Assembly: GCF_011602085.1 (NCBI RefSeq)
Contig: NZ_JAAONY010000002.1
Location: forward strand, 1,426,001-1,490,000
DNA: 64,000 bases
Source: Pseudoteredinibacter isoporae
Lineage (GTDB): Bacteria > Pseudomonadota > Gammaproteobacteria > Pseudomonadales > Cellvibrionaceae
Direction: 5' to 3'
The notes beneath the pieces are model-generated. The model was not told where the DNA came from and ran no database searches. It was given only the letters and a program-made list of their open reading frames with translations. Position numbers and translations under genes: made by a program. Below are positions 7,670 through 16,452 of the stretch, piece after piece; position 1 is the stretch's first letter, and each line of letters begins with the position of its first letter.

Positions 7670-9268
7670 ATGAATTCAGCTATTCAAACCGGTGGGGTAT
7701 TACTGGCTAAATTGATGGAAGCCTATGGCATTGATACCGCTTTTGGCATTCCTGGCACCCATACCATTGAATTGTACCGTGGCCTGCCCCAAACCAGTAT
7801 TCGCCACGTCACCCCTCGCCACGAACAGGGTGCCGGCTTTATGGCCGACGGCTATGCCCGCGTCTCTGGTCGACCCGCAGCCTGTGTGACCGTTTCCGGC
7901 CCCGGCGCCTTGAACATCGCCACCGCAATGGGCCAGGCCCTGCAGGATTCCGTCCCCATGCTGGTGATCTCCGCAGACAACAATCGCCACGAAAAAGGTC
8001 TTGGCGAAGGCCGCCTGCATGAGACCACAGATCTGCAACGCGCTATGGAGCAAAGCAGCGTGTGGGCACATACGGTCTCGCGAGTTGATGAGCTGCCGAT
8101 GATTCTTGCGCGAGCTTTTGCGATTTTTCACAGCCAGCGACCCGGCCCGGTTCACCTGTCTATGCCGCTGGATGTGATCACAGCAGACGCCAGCCACGTT
8201 ACGGCAGAAACCTGGCCTCTGCCAAGCCGACCCAGCGCAAACCATGCCGCTATCTCAGAAGCTGCCCAACTTTTATCACAAGCGAAAAAACCGGTTCTGG
8301 CCTTGGGCGGTGGCGCTGCAGATGCCGCTGAACTTGCACTTGCTCTGGCAGAAAAACTCGACGCGCCGACAACATTAACTCACAACGCCAAAGGCATTCT
8401 GCCCCCCGAGCACCCGTTACTGATTAACAGCAGCCCCAGTTATGAAGCCGTGCGCGAACTCTACCAGGAAGCGGATGTTATTTTGGGCATTGGCACGGAG
8501 TTCAGCGAAACCGATTATGACTTTTTCTTCGACGGCGGTTTCGCCCTTGGCGGAAAATTGATTCGTATCGATATCGACAGCACTCAACTTTGTCGCAATG
8601 CTCGCCCGGATATTGCCATTCAATCTGACAGTGCAGCGGCCATTGCCGCTCTTTTGCCGGAACTGGAATTTACCGCACGCGCTGGCGCACAGCGCAGCCA
8701 GAACATCCGCGAAAAGCTGGCCCCAACGGTGGACGCAAATTATCAGGCATTTTTAGACGCCTTGTTTGAGGCCCTGCCGGAAGCGGCGATTCTGGGTGAC
8801 TCAACCCAACCCGCTTATTTTGCGGCCGCACAATTGCAATCACGCAGCCCCCGTCGTTTTGCTTCAGCCGCAACCGGCTATGGCACACTGGGTTACGCCT
8901 TGCCGGCTGCCTTTGGGGCCAAACTGGCCAAACCTGAGCTTCCGGTTATCAGTTTAATTGGCGATGGCGGCCTACAATTCACCATCAATGAATTGTCGAC
9001 GGCCGTTGAAGCCCAACTTCCGGTAGCCGTCGTTGTCTGGAACAACCAGCGCTATGAAATGATTGCCCAGAACTTTGAAACCGCCGGCATGGAACCTATC
9101 GCCTGCGATATCCATACCCCGGATTTTCTCGGTATCGCCAAAGCCTATGGCTGTCGCGCGGCTCGCGCCGAAAATCTTCAGCAACTTGTCGAGCTGCTGA
9201 GCGAACATACAGAACACGCTTTACCGACTGTCATTGAAGTACGTGAAGTCGACTTTTTAACGCAATAG
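7670..9268 (+). CDS. aruI: 5-guanidino-2-oxopentanoate (2-ketoarginine) decarboxylase
   Basis: A 532-residue thiamine-diphosphate enzyme of the acetolactate synthase/benzoylformate decarboxylase family. It has the N-terminal Pyr domain with the catalytic glutamate in RHEQGAGFMADGYA, a central domain, and a C-terminal PP domain with the ThDP/Mg motif GDGG...N (starting about residue 427). It is paired with the aminotransferase gene 69 bp downstream, which matches AruH. This aruI-aruH pair is the arginine transaminase pathway of Pseudomonas: 2-ketoarginine is decarboxylated to 4-guanidinobutyraldehyde. Specificity is assigned mainly by that pairing. The downstream dehydrogenase and guanidinobutyrase genes are not here. 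Confidence 0.85.
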   Translation: MNSAIQTGGVLLAKLMEAYGIDTAFGIPGTHTIELYRGLPQTSIRHVTPRHEQGAGFMADGYARVSGRPAACVTVSGPGALNIATAMGQALQDSVPMLVISADNNRHEKGLGEGRLHETTDLQRAMEQSSVWAHTVSRVDELPMILARAFAIFHSQRPGPVHLSMPLDVITADASHVTAETWPLPSRPSANHAAISEAAQLLSQAKKPVLALGGGAADAAELALALAEKLDAPTTLTHNAKGILPPEHPLLINSSPSYEAVRELYQEADVILGIGTEFSETDYDFFFDGGFALGGKLIRIDIDSTQLCRNARPDIAIQSDSAAAIAALLPELEFTARAGAQRSQNIREKLAPTVDANYQAFLDALFEALPEAAILGDSTQPAYFAAAQLQSRSPRRFASAATGYGTLGYALPAAFGAKLAKPELPVISLIGDGGLQFTINELSTAVEAQLPVAVVVWNNQRYEMIAQNFETAGMEPIACDIHTPDFLGIAKAYGCRAARAENLQQLVELLSEHTEHALPTVIEVREVDFLTQ

Positions 9269-9337
9269 TTTGAACCCGATAACTGTTAACCCGATAACCT
9301 TCAACCCAAATACATAAGAGATTAAGAGCGCATAGCC

Positions 9338-10525
9338 ATGACATTTAATGCCCAAATCAGCCAACTGTCCCAGCGTCTAATCGAGGAATCTTCCGGCGTG
9401 TGGGCCGTACACGATCAGGCCTGTGAACAATTTGCCAATGGAGAAGATGTTTACCTGCTTTCTGTGGGCGACCCAGACCTGGCCACCCTGCCATCCACCA
9501 TTCGCGCTACCATCGACAGCTTGGAAAAAGGTCGCACTCACTACGCTCCAGGCATGGGGGAAAAGCACTTGCGCCAGATTATTTCCGACATTGAAATTAA
9601 ATCATCTGGCAAGCACTGCGACCCGAGCAATGTTGTTATCTTTCCGGGCGCAACCAATGCTATCTACACCGTTATGGCTTGTCTGCTCAACGCGGGTGAA
9701 GATGTAATTGTCGCTGAACCGATGTACGTTGGTTACGAAGGTATTTTCAAGGCACTTAACGTTAATGTGGTTCCAGTTGAACTGGATGTCGAAAATCATT
9801 TTGAACTGGACGTTGATCGCGTCAAAGCCGCCGTTACCGAAAAAACTCGCGTCGTATTTATCAACACACCGGGCAACCCGGCCGGCAATATGATCAGCGA
9901 ACAGCAACTGAGAGATCTGGCTGATTTCTGTTTGGAAAACAACCTCTGGCTGGTGTGCGATGAAGTGTACTCTATGATTACCTTCGATGAAGCCCACACT
10001 TCCCTGCGCAAAGCGGCGGCAAAGCTGGACAATGTGGTTATTATTGATGGTCTGTCGAAGTCCCACGCCATGACGGGCTGGCGCCTGGGCTGGACCGTGG
10101 CCAGCACTCAATTTTCCCAGCGCTTGCTGGATTTCACATCCTCCACCATCTTCGGTTGCTGTCAGTTTGTGCAAGATGCTGCCGCCTTTGCCCTGACCAA
10201 TGACGAAGAATATATCCAGGGCGTTCGAGAAGAGTATCGCCAACGTCGCAACTACGTTTGCGAGCGCGTAAACAGCATCCCGGGTATTTCCTGCCAAGTG
10301 CCCAAAGCTGGCATGTTTGTGATGATCAAAGTCGATGAACTGGCGGAAAACGGATTGCGTTTCGCAGAAGATTTATTAAAGAAAGAAAAAGTTTCTGTAT
10401 TGCCAGGCATTGGCTTTGGCCAGAGCACAACGAATTATGTTCGTGTATCACTCGCTCAGCCAATCAATGTATTGAAACCGGCTTTCGATCGCATTGAGCG
10501 TTACGCAAAGAAACTCCTGGGCTAA
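9338..10525 (+). CDS. aruH: Arginine--pyruvate transaminase
   Basis: A 395-residue class I/II PLP-dependent aminotransferase. It shows the N-terminal LLSVGDPDLATLP stretch, the NTPGNPAG substrate loop, the DEVY cofactor aspartate, and the Schiff-base lysine K241 in GLSKSHAMTGWRLGW. The start of the mature fold (QACEQFANGEDVYLLSVGDPD) and the AEPMYVGYEGIF stretch closely resemble Pseudomonas AruH, which transfers the amino group of L-arginine to pyruvate to give 2-ketoarginine and alanine. Its product is the substrate of the AruI-like enzyme encoded just upstream, and the two are probably co-transcribed. Confidence 0.85.
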   Translation: MTFNAQISQLSQRLIEESSGVWAVHDQACEQFANGEDVYLLSVGDPDLATLPSTIRATIDSLEKGRTHYAPGMGEKHLRQIISDIEIKSSGKHCDPSNVVIFPGATNAIYTVMACLLNAGEDVIVAEPMYVGYEGIFKALNVNVVPVELDVENHFELDVDRVKAAVTEKTRVVFINTPGNPAGNMISEQQLRDLADFCLENNLWLVCDEVYSMITFDEAHTSLRKAAAKLDNVVIIDGLSKSHAMTGWRLGWTVASTQFSQRLLDFTSSTIFGCCQFVQDAAAFALTNDEEYIQGVREEYRQRRNYVCERVNSIPGISCQVPKAGMFVMIKVDELAENGLRFAEDLLKKEKVSVLPGIGFGQSTTNYVRVSLAQPINVLKPAFDRIERYAKKLLG

Positions 10526-10564
10526 TTGATTGCCGATTGGGGTGTCAGCGACAAACAAGCAATT

Positions 10565-10587
10565 GGAGTGCAGGAAGCCTGCACTCC
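10565..10587. terminator. Hairpin between convergent aruH and carboxypeptidase genes
   Basis: GGAGTGCAGG and CCTGCACTCC form a perfect 10-bp stem around a three-base loop. It lies between two convergent genes, where a bidirectional terminator is expected. No T-tract follows on either strand, so efficient intrinsic termination is uncertain. Confidence 0.5.
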
Positions 10588-10599
10588 ATATGAATCCTC

Positions 10600-11739
10600 C
10601 TATCGGAGATCAGGCAGCAACTCGGCCATCAATTCCAGAGTCGACACACCCAGCTTTTTGGAACGCTCTGGAGACCAGCCCTCTTGAGGGTCGGGAATGT
10701 TGGCATTGTCCTTAAAGGGCATTTCGATGGTGAACGCTAAACAATCGAAACGCTGACCCACCTGATTACAGGCGATTCGAAGGTCGGCTTTGCCTGGCTC
10801 GTCTTTGTCATAGCCATAAACGGATTGAAAATCGGGATTGATTTCCTGATAGCGACGACGGAAGCGCTCTTCCAGCTCCTGCAGACGCAAAGAATAACCC
10901 GGGTTACCTTCACAGCCTGCGGTAAAAACATAAGGCAACTCTTCATCGCCGTGAATGTCCAGGAACATGTCAACGCCAATTTTATCCATGGCATTACGTA
11001 CCATTAAAACTTCAGGGCTGCTTTCCTCGCTCGGGTCCTGCCAGGCGCGGTTCAAATCAGTGCCGGCACCATTGGTGCGCAGATTACCCGCCCATGAACC
11101 GTCCGGATTCATATTGACGACAAAATAAATATCCGCTCCGGCCAACAGTGCTTCGCTGTTTGGCAGCGTGAACAGTTTTTTCAACAAGCCTTCCATAAAC
11201 CATTCGGCCATGGTTTCACCGGGATGCTGGCGCGCGATCAGCCAAAGCTTACGTTTTTGCGCAGAACTTTCGCCGGCGGAGAATTTAAACAGCTCAACGC
11301 TGTGGCCATCTACCGTCGTGCAACGATCAATCTGCTCACAACGGTCGTGCTCATCAATAAAGCTCAACAGTTGTTGGTGGCGGGCTTTATCGTAAGGTGC
11401 AAAATAGGAGTAATACACCTGATCCTGTTCCGGCATATGCTGCCAGATAAGCTTGCCATCTTTATACTCCGCAGGCACACGGAACCAGGATTCACGATCG
11501 TAGGAAGCTACCACATTGTAGCCATCCCAAGCATCGCTATAGGACGCTTTTTCAGCGTTATCCAGACTAAATCCCAGCTGTTGCCCTGCCTGGGTATTTA
11601 CGGAAAAGTAAAACCACTGAAAATAATCAGCGGCGATATCACGACGAATCTCCAGACGAATCTCCTCTGGGTGATTTGCGTCTTTAACAACAATATTGCC
11701 ACCATCAAAATCACTGGCAATGGAAACGGCTGTATTCAT
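10600..11739 (-). CDS. M14-family zinc carboxypeptidase (cytosolic carboxypeptidase type)
   Basis: A 379-residue protein of the M14D/AGBL-like subfamily. The N-terminal about 120 residues form the beta-rich N-domain specific to cytosolic carboxypeptidases. The catalytic domain then shows the zinc motif HxxE in RQHPGETMAEW, the third zinc histidine in DIHGDEE, substrate contacts in NPDGSWAGNLRTN, and the catalytic glutamate in FTIEMPFKD. No signal peptide is visible, so it acts in the cytoplasm. Bacterial members are little studied, and the natural substrate is unknown. It lies between arginine and proline catabolism genes, in convergence with aruH, but that proves no functional link. Confidence 0.88.
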   Translation of the reverse strand: MNTAVSIASDFDGGNIVVKDANHPEEIRLEIRRDIAADYFQWFYFSVNTQAGQQLGFSLDNAEKASYSDAWDGYNVVASYDRESWFRVPAEYKDGKLIWQHMPEQDQVYYSYFAPYDKARHQQLLSFIDEHDRCEQIDRCTTVDGHSVELFKFSAGESSAQKRKLWLIARQHPGETMAEWFMEGLLKKLFTLPNSEALLAGADIYFVVNMNPDGSWAGNLRTNGAGTDLNRAWQDPSEESSPEVLMVRNAMDKIGVDMFLDIHGDEELPYVFTAGCEGNPGYSLRLQELEERFRRRYQEINPDFQSVYGYDKDEPGKADLRIACNQVGQRFDCLAFTIEMPFKDNANIPDPQEGWSPERSKKLGVSTLELMAELLPDLR

Positions 11740-11858
11740 AGTCTTCTCACCTAGTTTAGAACTGCTCTAAGGTCTTATTCTGGCGCTTATTATTGCACCT
11801 CTGTGTGTAGTGTTTACTTACTCTGCGAACGGCGCACAGTTAAACAAATAATGCCCAA

Positions 11859-11889
11859 TAAAAAAAGCCCGGCTAGAGCTTAGCCGGGC
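11859..11889 (-). terminator. Rho-independent terminator of putA
   Basis: Read leftward, GCCCGGCTA and TAGCCGGGC form a 9-bp G/C-rich stem with a five-base loop, followed by an uninterrupted run of T residues. It lies about 70 bp past the putA stop codon and is a textbook intrinsic terminator for that transcript. Confidence 0.92.
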
Positions 11890-11956
11890 GGAAGATGCTT
11901 CGGCGTTACAGCCGTTGCGGGAGATAGCAAAAACGTTTACCCAAACCAGCCGGGCT

Positions 11957-14900
11957 TCAGTCTTCCGAAATCGACATCAGAGAAGCGTTACCGCCAGCTG
12001 CGGTGGTATCCGTGGTAATGGTTTTCTCGACCAATAAACGCTGCTCAAAGAAAGGGTCACAGGCCTGAATCTGGGGCAGAATTGCACCTTCACGCTGCGC
12101 CAACACACCTTGCAAGCGAACGCTGAACGCAGGTAACACAACCCCTGCCAAGGCCGGCACGGACAGAACCGATGCCATTTCCTGATCATTGACCGCTCGA
12201 ATCAAATCAGTCGGAATTTCAGCTTGCTTGGCAAAAACGTTCAGGTGTTGGAACAACTCCTGGTCGTCACTCTGCAGGTGCACCAGTAAACCGTTACCGG
12301 CTAACAAGGCCGACATCAGTGGTGCGAAAAACTGGCAATAAGTTTGCCCTTCTGCTTTCGTCGCCAACAACACACCACGGGCGTCATACCCCAGCAGATT
12401 GCTTTCCCCGGTGGGTCCAGGCAAACATTTTACTGCTGAGAATTTCTCATCCATGCTTTGCAGGAGGTCCTGACTGTTCTCAAGCATGGATTCCAGATTT
12501 GGCAGAGATTCGAGATTGGCCATATTGGCCAGCAAACGGCGCAATCGATTCAAACGCGCATCAAAACCAAGGCTGTTCCACTGGGCCTGGGCCTTCGCAA
12601 CCAAAGCAAAAGCTTGTTCCGCCTCAGTGGACTGATTGATTTCAGGGATGTGCAAATCAATAGGCGTTGAGACGCTCTTCGCCATCACCAGTGCTTGCAA
12701 ATAGGCTGGACCACCAGCCTTTGGACCGGTTCCGGATAAACCGCGCCCGCCAAAGGGCTGAACCCCAACAACCGCACCAATAATATTGCGATTGATGTAG
12801 ACATTACCCACCTTGGCTTGCAGAGCCACCTTGTCGCACACAGCTTCGATACGGCTGTGGACACCCAATGTCAAACCAAAGCCTGCACGATTAATCTGTG
12901 CAATCACATCATCCAATTCATTCGCTTTAAAGCGAACCACATGAACAACCGGCCCAAACACTTCCTCATGCAACAGATCAAGGCTGTTTAACTCGTAGAG
13001 GTGTGGCGCAAAGTAATTACCTTCTGGCAAATCAGAAGACACCGGGCAAGCAAAGTGCAGGCGAGCCTGGGCGTTCGGCATCTCTGCCAGACGGGTTTGG
13101 TGAGTTTGAAGTCGCGCCAAGGCCGCACCATCGATCACCGGACCAACATCGGTACTGAGCCACTGCGGATCACCAACATGCAGTTCTGCCATGGCGCCTT
13201 TGATCATAGTAATTACTTTGTCCGCGATATCTTCCTGCAGAAACAAAACTCGCAATGCCGAGCAACGCTGACCAGCCGACTGGAAGCCCGAAGACATTAC
13301 ATCGTCGACAACCTGCTCTGGCAAGGCTGTGGAATCCACAATAATCGCGTTTTGACCACCGGTTTCGGCAACCAGAGGAATGGCATTATCTTCACGGGCA
13401 GCCAAAGTCTGATTAATCCATTGGCCAGTTGCCGTTGAGCCGGTAAACATTACGGCGCGAATTCGCGCATCCGGTACCAACTGCTCACCGACGGGTTTGC
13501 CAGGGCCAATAATCAACTGCAACGCATCGGCTGGTAGCCCTTTTTCACGCCACAGTTCAATGCAGCGAAGGGCCACTAAGCTGGTTTGCTCCGCTGGCTT
13601 GGCCAAAACCGTGTTCCCCGTGACAAGAGCGGCGGCAACTTGGCCCAGGAAAATAGCCAATGGAAAGTTCCACGGACTGATACACAAAACCACACCTCGG
13701 GATTGCACATCATAATCCGCAAACAAGTGTTCTGCCTGGCGGGCATAGTAACGACAAAAATCCACCGCTTCGCGAATTTCAGCAACGGCATCGGGAACCG
13801 ACTTGCCCGCTTCTTTCACGCACAACGCAAGAAACTCATCACGATGTTGCTCCAGCGCATCGGCCATAACATTCAGCAATGCAGCACGCTCAGATACAGC
13901 GCGGCCTTCCCATGCCGATTGGGCTGACTCAACTTGCTGTAGTTTGGCTTCAACACTGTCGGCATTGTCAAAACGCAGGCGTGCTATTGTTTCCGAATGG
14001 TTCGCCGGGTTCACAACCGCATGATCTCCATCCTGAGTACCTGCGGAATCCAACCATTTTGAGACCAAAGCCTCCAGAGCGGCTTTAGCAGGCTCGGTGT
14101 GATTGCAGTCTGTCAGATCAAAGCCAGTTGAATTTTTACGCGGTTGTGAAAATTCATTTTCAAAAATATCTTCAGGAAGCGGAATAACCGAATTGCTTTT
14201 CTCTTTCCAGGATTCGACGGTCGCAAAGGGATCTTCCAACAAGGACTCAACGGGAATCGATTCATCTACAATGTTGTTCACAAAAGAACTGTTGGCTCCG
14301 TTTTCGAGCAAACGGCGCACCAGGTACGCCAGCAAATCGGCGTGCTCGCCAACAGGCGCATAGATGCGACAGCTAATGCCCTCATCCGCCACCATGTTTT
14401 CGTAAAGCGCTTCGCCCATACCGTGCAAACGCTGAAATTCAAAACCTTTTCGCTCGCTATCCATGGCGAGAATGCTGGCAACGCTATAAGCATTATGCGT
14501 GGCAAACTGTGGGAACACGCAATCTCTTGCGGCCAGCAGTTTCTGGGCGCAAACCTGATAACTGACATCCGTAGAAGCTTTGCGGGTAAAGACCGGATAA
14601 CCGTCCAGCCCTTCTTCCTGGCTCCATTTGATTTCGGAATCCCAATAGGCCCCCTTCACCAAGCGCACCATAATACGACGACCGCCCTTACGAGCGAGGC
14701 CGATAATCCAATCGATTACCAAGTGGGCACGCTTCTGGTACGCCTGAATGGCCAGACCAAAGCCTTCCCAACCAGCCAGGTCTTCATCTAAGTAAACCGC
14801 TTCGATAATGTCGAAAGAGAGATCCAGACGATCAGCCTCTTCAGCATCGACGGTAAAGCCAATGTCATAACGCTTGGCCGCAAGCGCCAGTTCTTTCAGA

Positions 14901-15718
14901 CGCGGGACCAATTCATCCATCACACGCTGACGATGGGAAAATTCATAACGAGGGTGAATCGCGGACAGTTTTACCGATATACCCGGACTTTCTTCGGGGC
15001 CAGCGTTAGCCGCCGCCTTTCCGATCGCTTCGATAGCATCCATATAACTTTGGAAATAACGTTGCGCATCGGCATCGGTTCGCGCACCTTCACCCAACAT
15101 ATCATAGGAATAGCGATAACCTTTGGCCTCTTCTTCCGCAGCACGTTTTAAGGCCTGTATAATCGTGGTGCCCAGAACAAACTGAGTACCCATAATTTGC
15201 ATTGCGTACCGAACCGCACGGCGAATAACAGGCTCACCTACACGACCCATGGTTTGTTTGAGAATGCCAAAGTTACGACGTTTGCTGTCGTCGCTGTAGC
15301 TCACCATTTTCCCGGTCAGCAACAAACCCCAGGCAGAAGCGTTCACAAATAAAGAGTCCGAGTTACCCAAATGGGAATCCCAGTCACCGGCTGATAACTT
15401 GTCGCGAATCAAACGATCCATGGTGTCCTTATCGGGCACACGCAACAAAGCTTCGGCCAGACACATCAGAACAATGCCTTCATCGGTCGACAGGGAAAAC
15501 TCCTGCAACAGCGCATCGACGCCACCTTTACCTTCCTGCTCTTTACGAATATGCAGAATAAGATCACGGGCTTTTTGCCAGATTTTCGCACGAGAGATGG
15601 CATCCACCTCGTCTTGAGCCAACAGGTTTTCAACCACTTGGTTCTCGTCCAGGCGATAAGCATCGCGTATTTGTTGGCGCAGATTACTCTGGGCGCTGTG
15701 ATTCTCTGGATATAGCAT
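11957..15718 (-). CDS. putA: Bifunctional proline dehydrogenase / L-glutamate gamma-semialdehyde dehydrogenase
   Basis: A 1253-residue enzyme that oxidises proline to glutamate. The ATG at 15718 follows GGAG with 5-bp spacing and is preferred over an in-frame ATG at 15754. The protein opens directly with the PutA arm and alpha domain. The FAD-binding proline dehydrogenase barrel is next (LVKGAYWDSEIK at about residues 350-360), then the aldehyde dehydrogenase with the catalytic cysteine in GQRCSALRV at about residue 819. About 200 further residues form the C-terminal ALDH-like domain found in long PutAs. The N-terminal ribbon-helix-helix DNA-binding domain of trifunctional PutA (E. coli, about 1320 residues) is absent, so it should not repress itself. 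A divergent Lrp-type gene is the likely regulator. Confidence 0.95.
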   Translation of the reverse strand: MLYPENHSAQSNLRQQIRDAYRLDENQVVENLLAQDEVDAISRAKIWQKARDLILHIRKEQEGKGGVDALLQEFSLSTDEGIVLMCLAEALLRVPDKDTMDRLIRDKLSAGDWDSHLGNSDSLFVNASAWGLLLTGKMVSYSDDSKRRNFGILKQTMGRVGEPVIRRAVRYAMQIMGTQFVLGTTIIQALKRAAEEEAKGYRYSYDMLGEGARTDADAQRYFQSYMDAIEAIGKAAANAGPEESPGISVKLSAIHPRYEFSHRQRVMDELVPRLKELALAAKRYDIGFTVDAEEADRLDLSFDIIEAVYLDEDLAGWEGFGLAIQAYQKRAHLVIDWIIGLARKGGRRIMVRLVKGAYWDSEIKWSQEEGLDGYPVFTRKASTDVSYQVCAQKLLAARDCVFPQFATHNAYSVASILAMDSERKGFEFQRLHGMGEALYENMVADEGISCRIYAPVGEHADLLAYLVRRLLENGANSSFVNNIVDESIPVESLLEDPFATVESWKEKSNSVIPLPEDIFENEFSQPRKNSTGFDLTDCNHTEPAKAALEALVSKWLDSAGTQDGDHAVVNPANHSETIARLRFDNADSVEAKLQQVESAQSAWEGRAVSERAALLNVMADALEQHRDEFLALCVKEAGKSVPDAVAEIREAVDFCRYYARQAEHLFADYDVQSRGVVLCISPWNFPLAIFLGQVAAALVTGNTVLAKPAEQTSLVALRCIELWREKGLPADALQLIIGPGKPVGEQLVPDARIRAVMFTGSTATGQWINQTLAAREDNAIPLVAETGGQNAIIVDSTALPEQVVDDVMSSGFQSAGQRCSALRVLFLQEDIADKVITMIKGAMAELHVGDPQWLSTDVGPVIDGAALARLQTHQTRLAEMPNAQARLHFACPVSSDLPEGNYFAPHLYELNSLDLLHEEVFGPVVHVVRFKANELDDVIAQINRAGFGLTLGVHSRIEAVCDKVALQAKVGNVYINRNIIGAVVGVQPFGGRGLSGTGPKAGGPAYLQALVMAKSVSTPIDLHIPEINQSTEAEQAFALVAKAQAQWNSLGFDARLNRLRRLLANMANLESLPNLESMLENSQDLLQSMDEKFSAVKCLPGPTGESNLLGYDARGVLLATKAEGQTYCQFFAPLMSALLAGNGLLVHLQSDDQELFQHLNVFAKQAEIPTDLIRAVNDQEMASVLSVPALAGVVLPAFSVRLQGVLAQREGAILPQIQACDPFFEQRLLVEKTITTDTTAAGGNASLMSISED

Positions 15719-15928
15719 TGAGGCTCCAAATACCAAAATTCGAATATTCGGCATTATAGAGATTCAACCTCAGAATTAGATTGCAAATAAGGCAATTAAA
15801 TAGCACAATATTTTGAACTGCATAAAGTATGCGGAATTATAGTCTTTATTAGAATTCGAGATTAACGCCTGAAAACAAGATAATCCCTTAGGATTTATGT
15901 ACTTAGACCTATTGCCGAGCCTTGATCT
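15719..15928. promoter_or_regulatory. Divergent putA / Lrp-family regulator control region
   Basis: This A/T-rich 210-bp spacer separates the putA start (leftward) and the Lrp-type regulator start (rightward). Its A/T-rich, partly palindromic tracts (for example TTATTAGAATTCGAGATTAA near 15848-15867) are the sort of sites Lrp/AsnC proteins bind. I cannot define a single operator by eye. The arrangement matches putR-putA control regions in other proteobacteria. Confidence 0.55.
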
Positions 15929-16426
15929 ATGAGCCGTAAATTAAAGAGTGAAAAACCATTTAAGCCAGATCGCACTGACCTGGTTATTTTGAATACCCTT
16001 CAAAAGGAAGGTCGTATTTCCAATGTGGAACTGGCCAACCGCGTACACTTGAGCCCCAGCCCTTGCCTCGAGCGCGTTAGAAGATTGGAAGCCGAAGGTT
16101 ATATTCGCAGCTATGGTGCCAAGCTTGATGCCACTATGCTCGATCTGGCGATGGTGGCCTATGTGCAAGTTACTCTGGATCGCACGACAGGAGATGTCTT
16201 TGACAACTTTAAACAGGCGGTCGTGACGCTTCCCCAGGTTGCTGAATGCGATATGGTCGCTGGCGGTTTCGACTATTTGGTAAAACTCCGCATGAAAGAT
16301 ATGGAGTCCTATCGCGATGTACTGGGCAAGCTGGTCGACCTACCGGGTGTTGCGCAAACTCATACCTACATCGTGATTGAAAGTGTGAAAGAAGATGTCG
16401 GTTTACCCATCGGCGGCAAGGGATAA
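15929..16426 (+). CDS. Lrp/AsnC-family transcriptional regulator (PutR-like)
   Basis: A 165-residue regulator. The N-terminal helix-turn-helix is DLVILNTLQKEGRISNVELANRVHLSPSPCLERVRRLEAEGYI (in two helices, about residues 16-60). It continues into the RAM/ligand-binding domain with VAECDMVAGGFDYLVKLRMKDM and the family ending TYIVIESVKED. It is divergent from putA, whose product lacks its own repressor domain, so it is probably the proline-responsive activator of putA, as PutR is in Rhodobacter-type systems. This regulatory role is inference from position and family. Confidence 0.9.
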   Translation: MSRKLKSEKPFKPDRTDLVILNTLQKEGRISNVELANRVHLSPSPCLERVRRLEAEGYIRSYGAKLDATMLDLAMVAYVQVTLDRTTGDVFDNFKQAVVTLPQVAECDMVAGGFDYLVKLRMKDMESYRDVLGKLVDLPGVAQTHTYIVIESVKEDVGLPIGGKG

Positions 16427-16452
16427 ACAATAGGGTAAGAAAAACAACGCCC

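Noticed and set aside
11957-15754. Many open frames of 60-150 codons opposite putA, and similar ones opposite secA, ftsZ, ftsA and murD
   Set aside because: They lie antisense or out of frame inside strongly conserved genes, show no family motifs and have no ribosome sites; they are shadows of coding bias.
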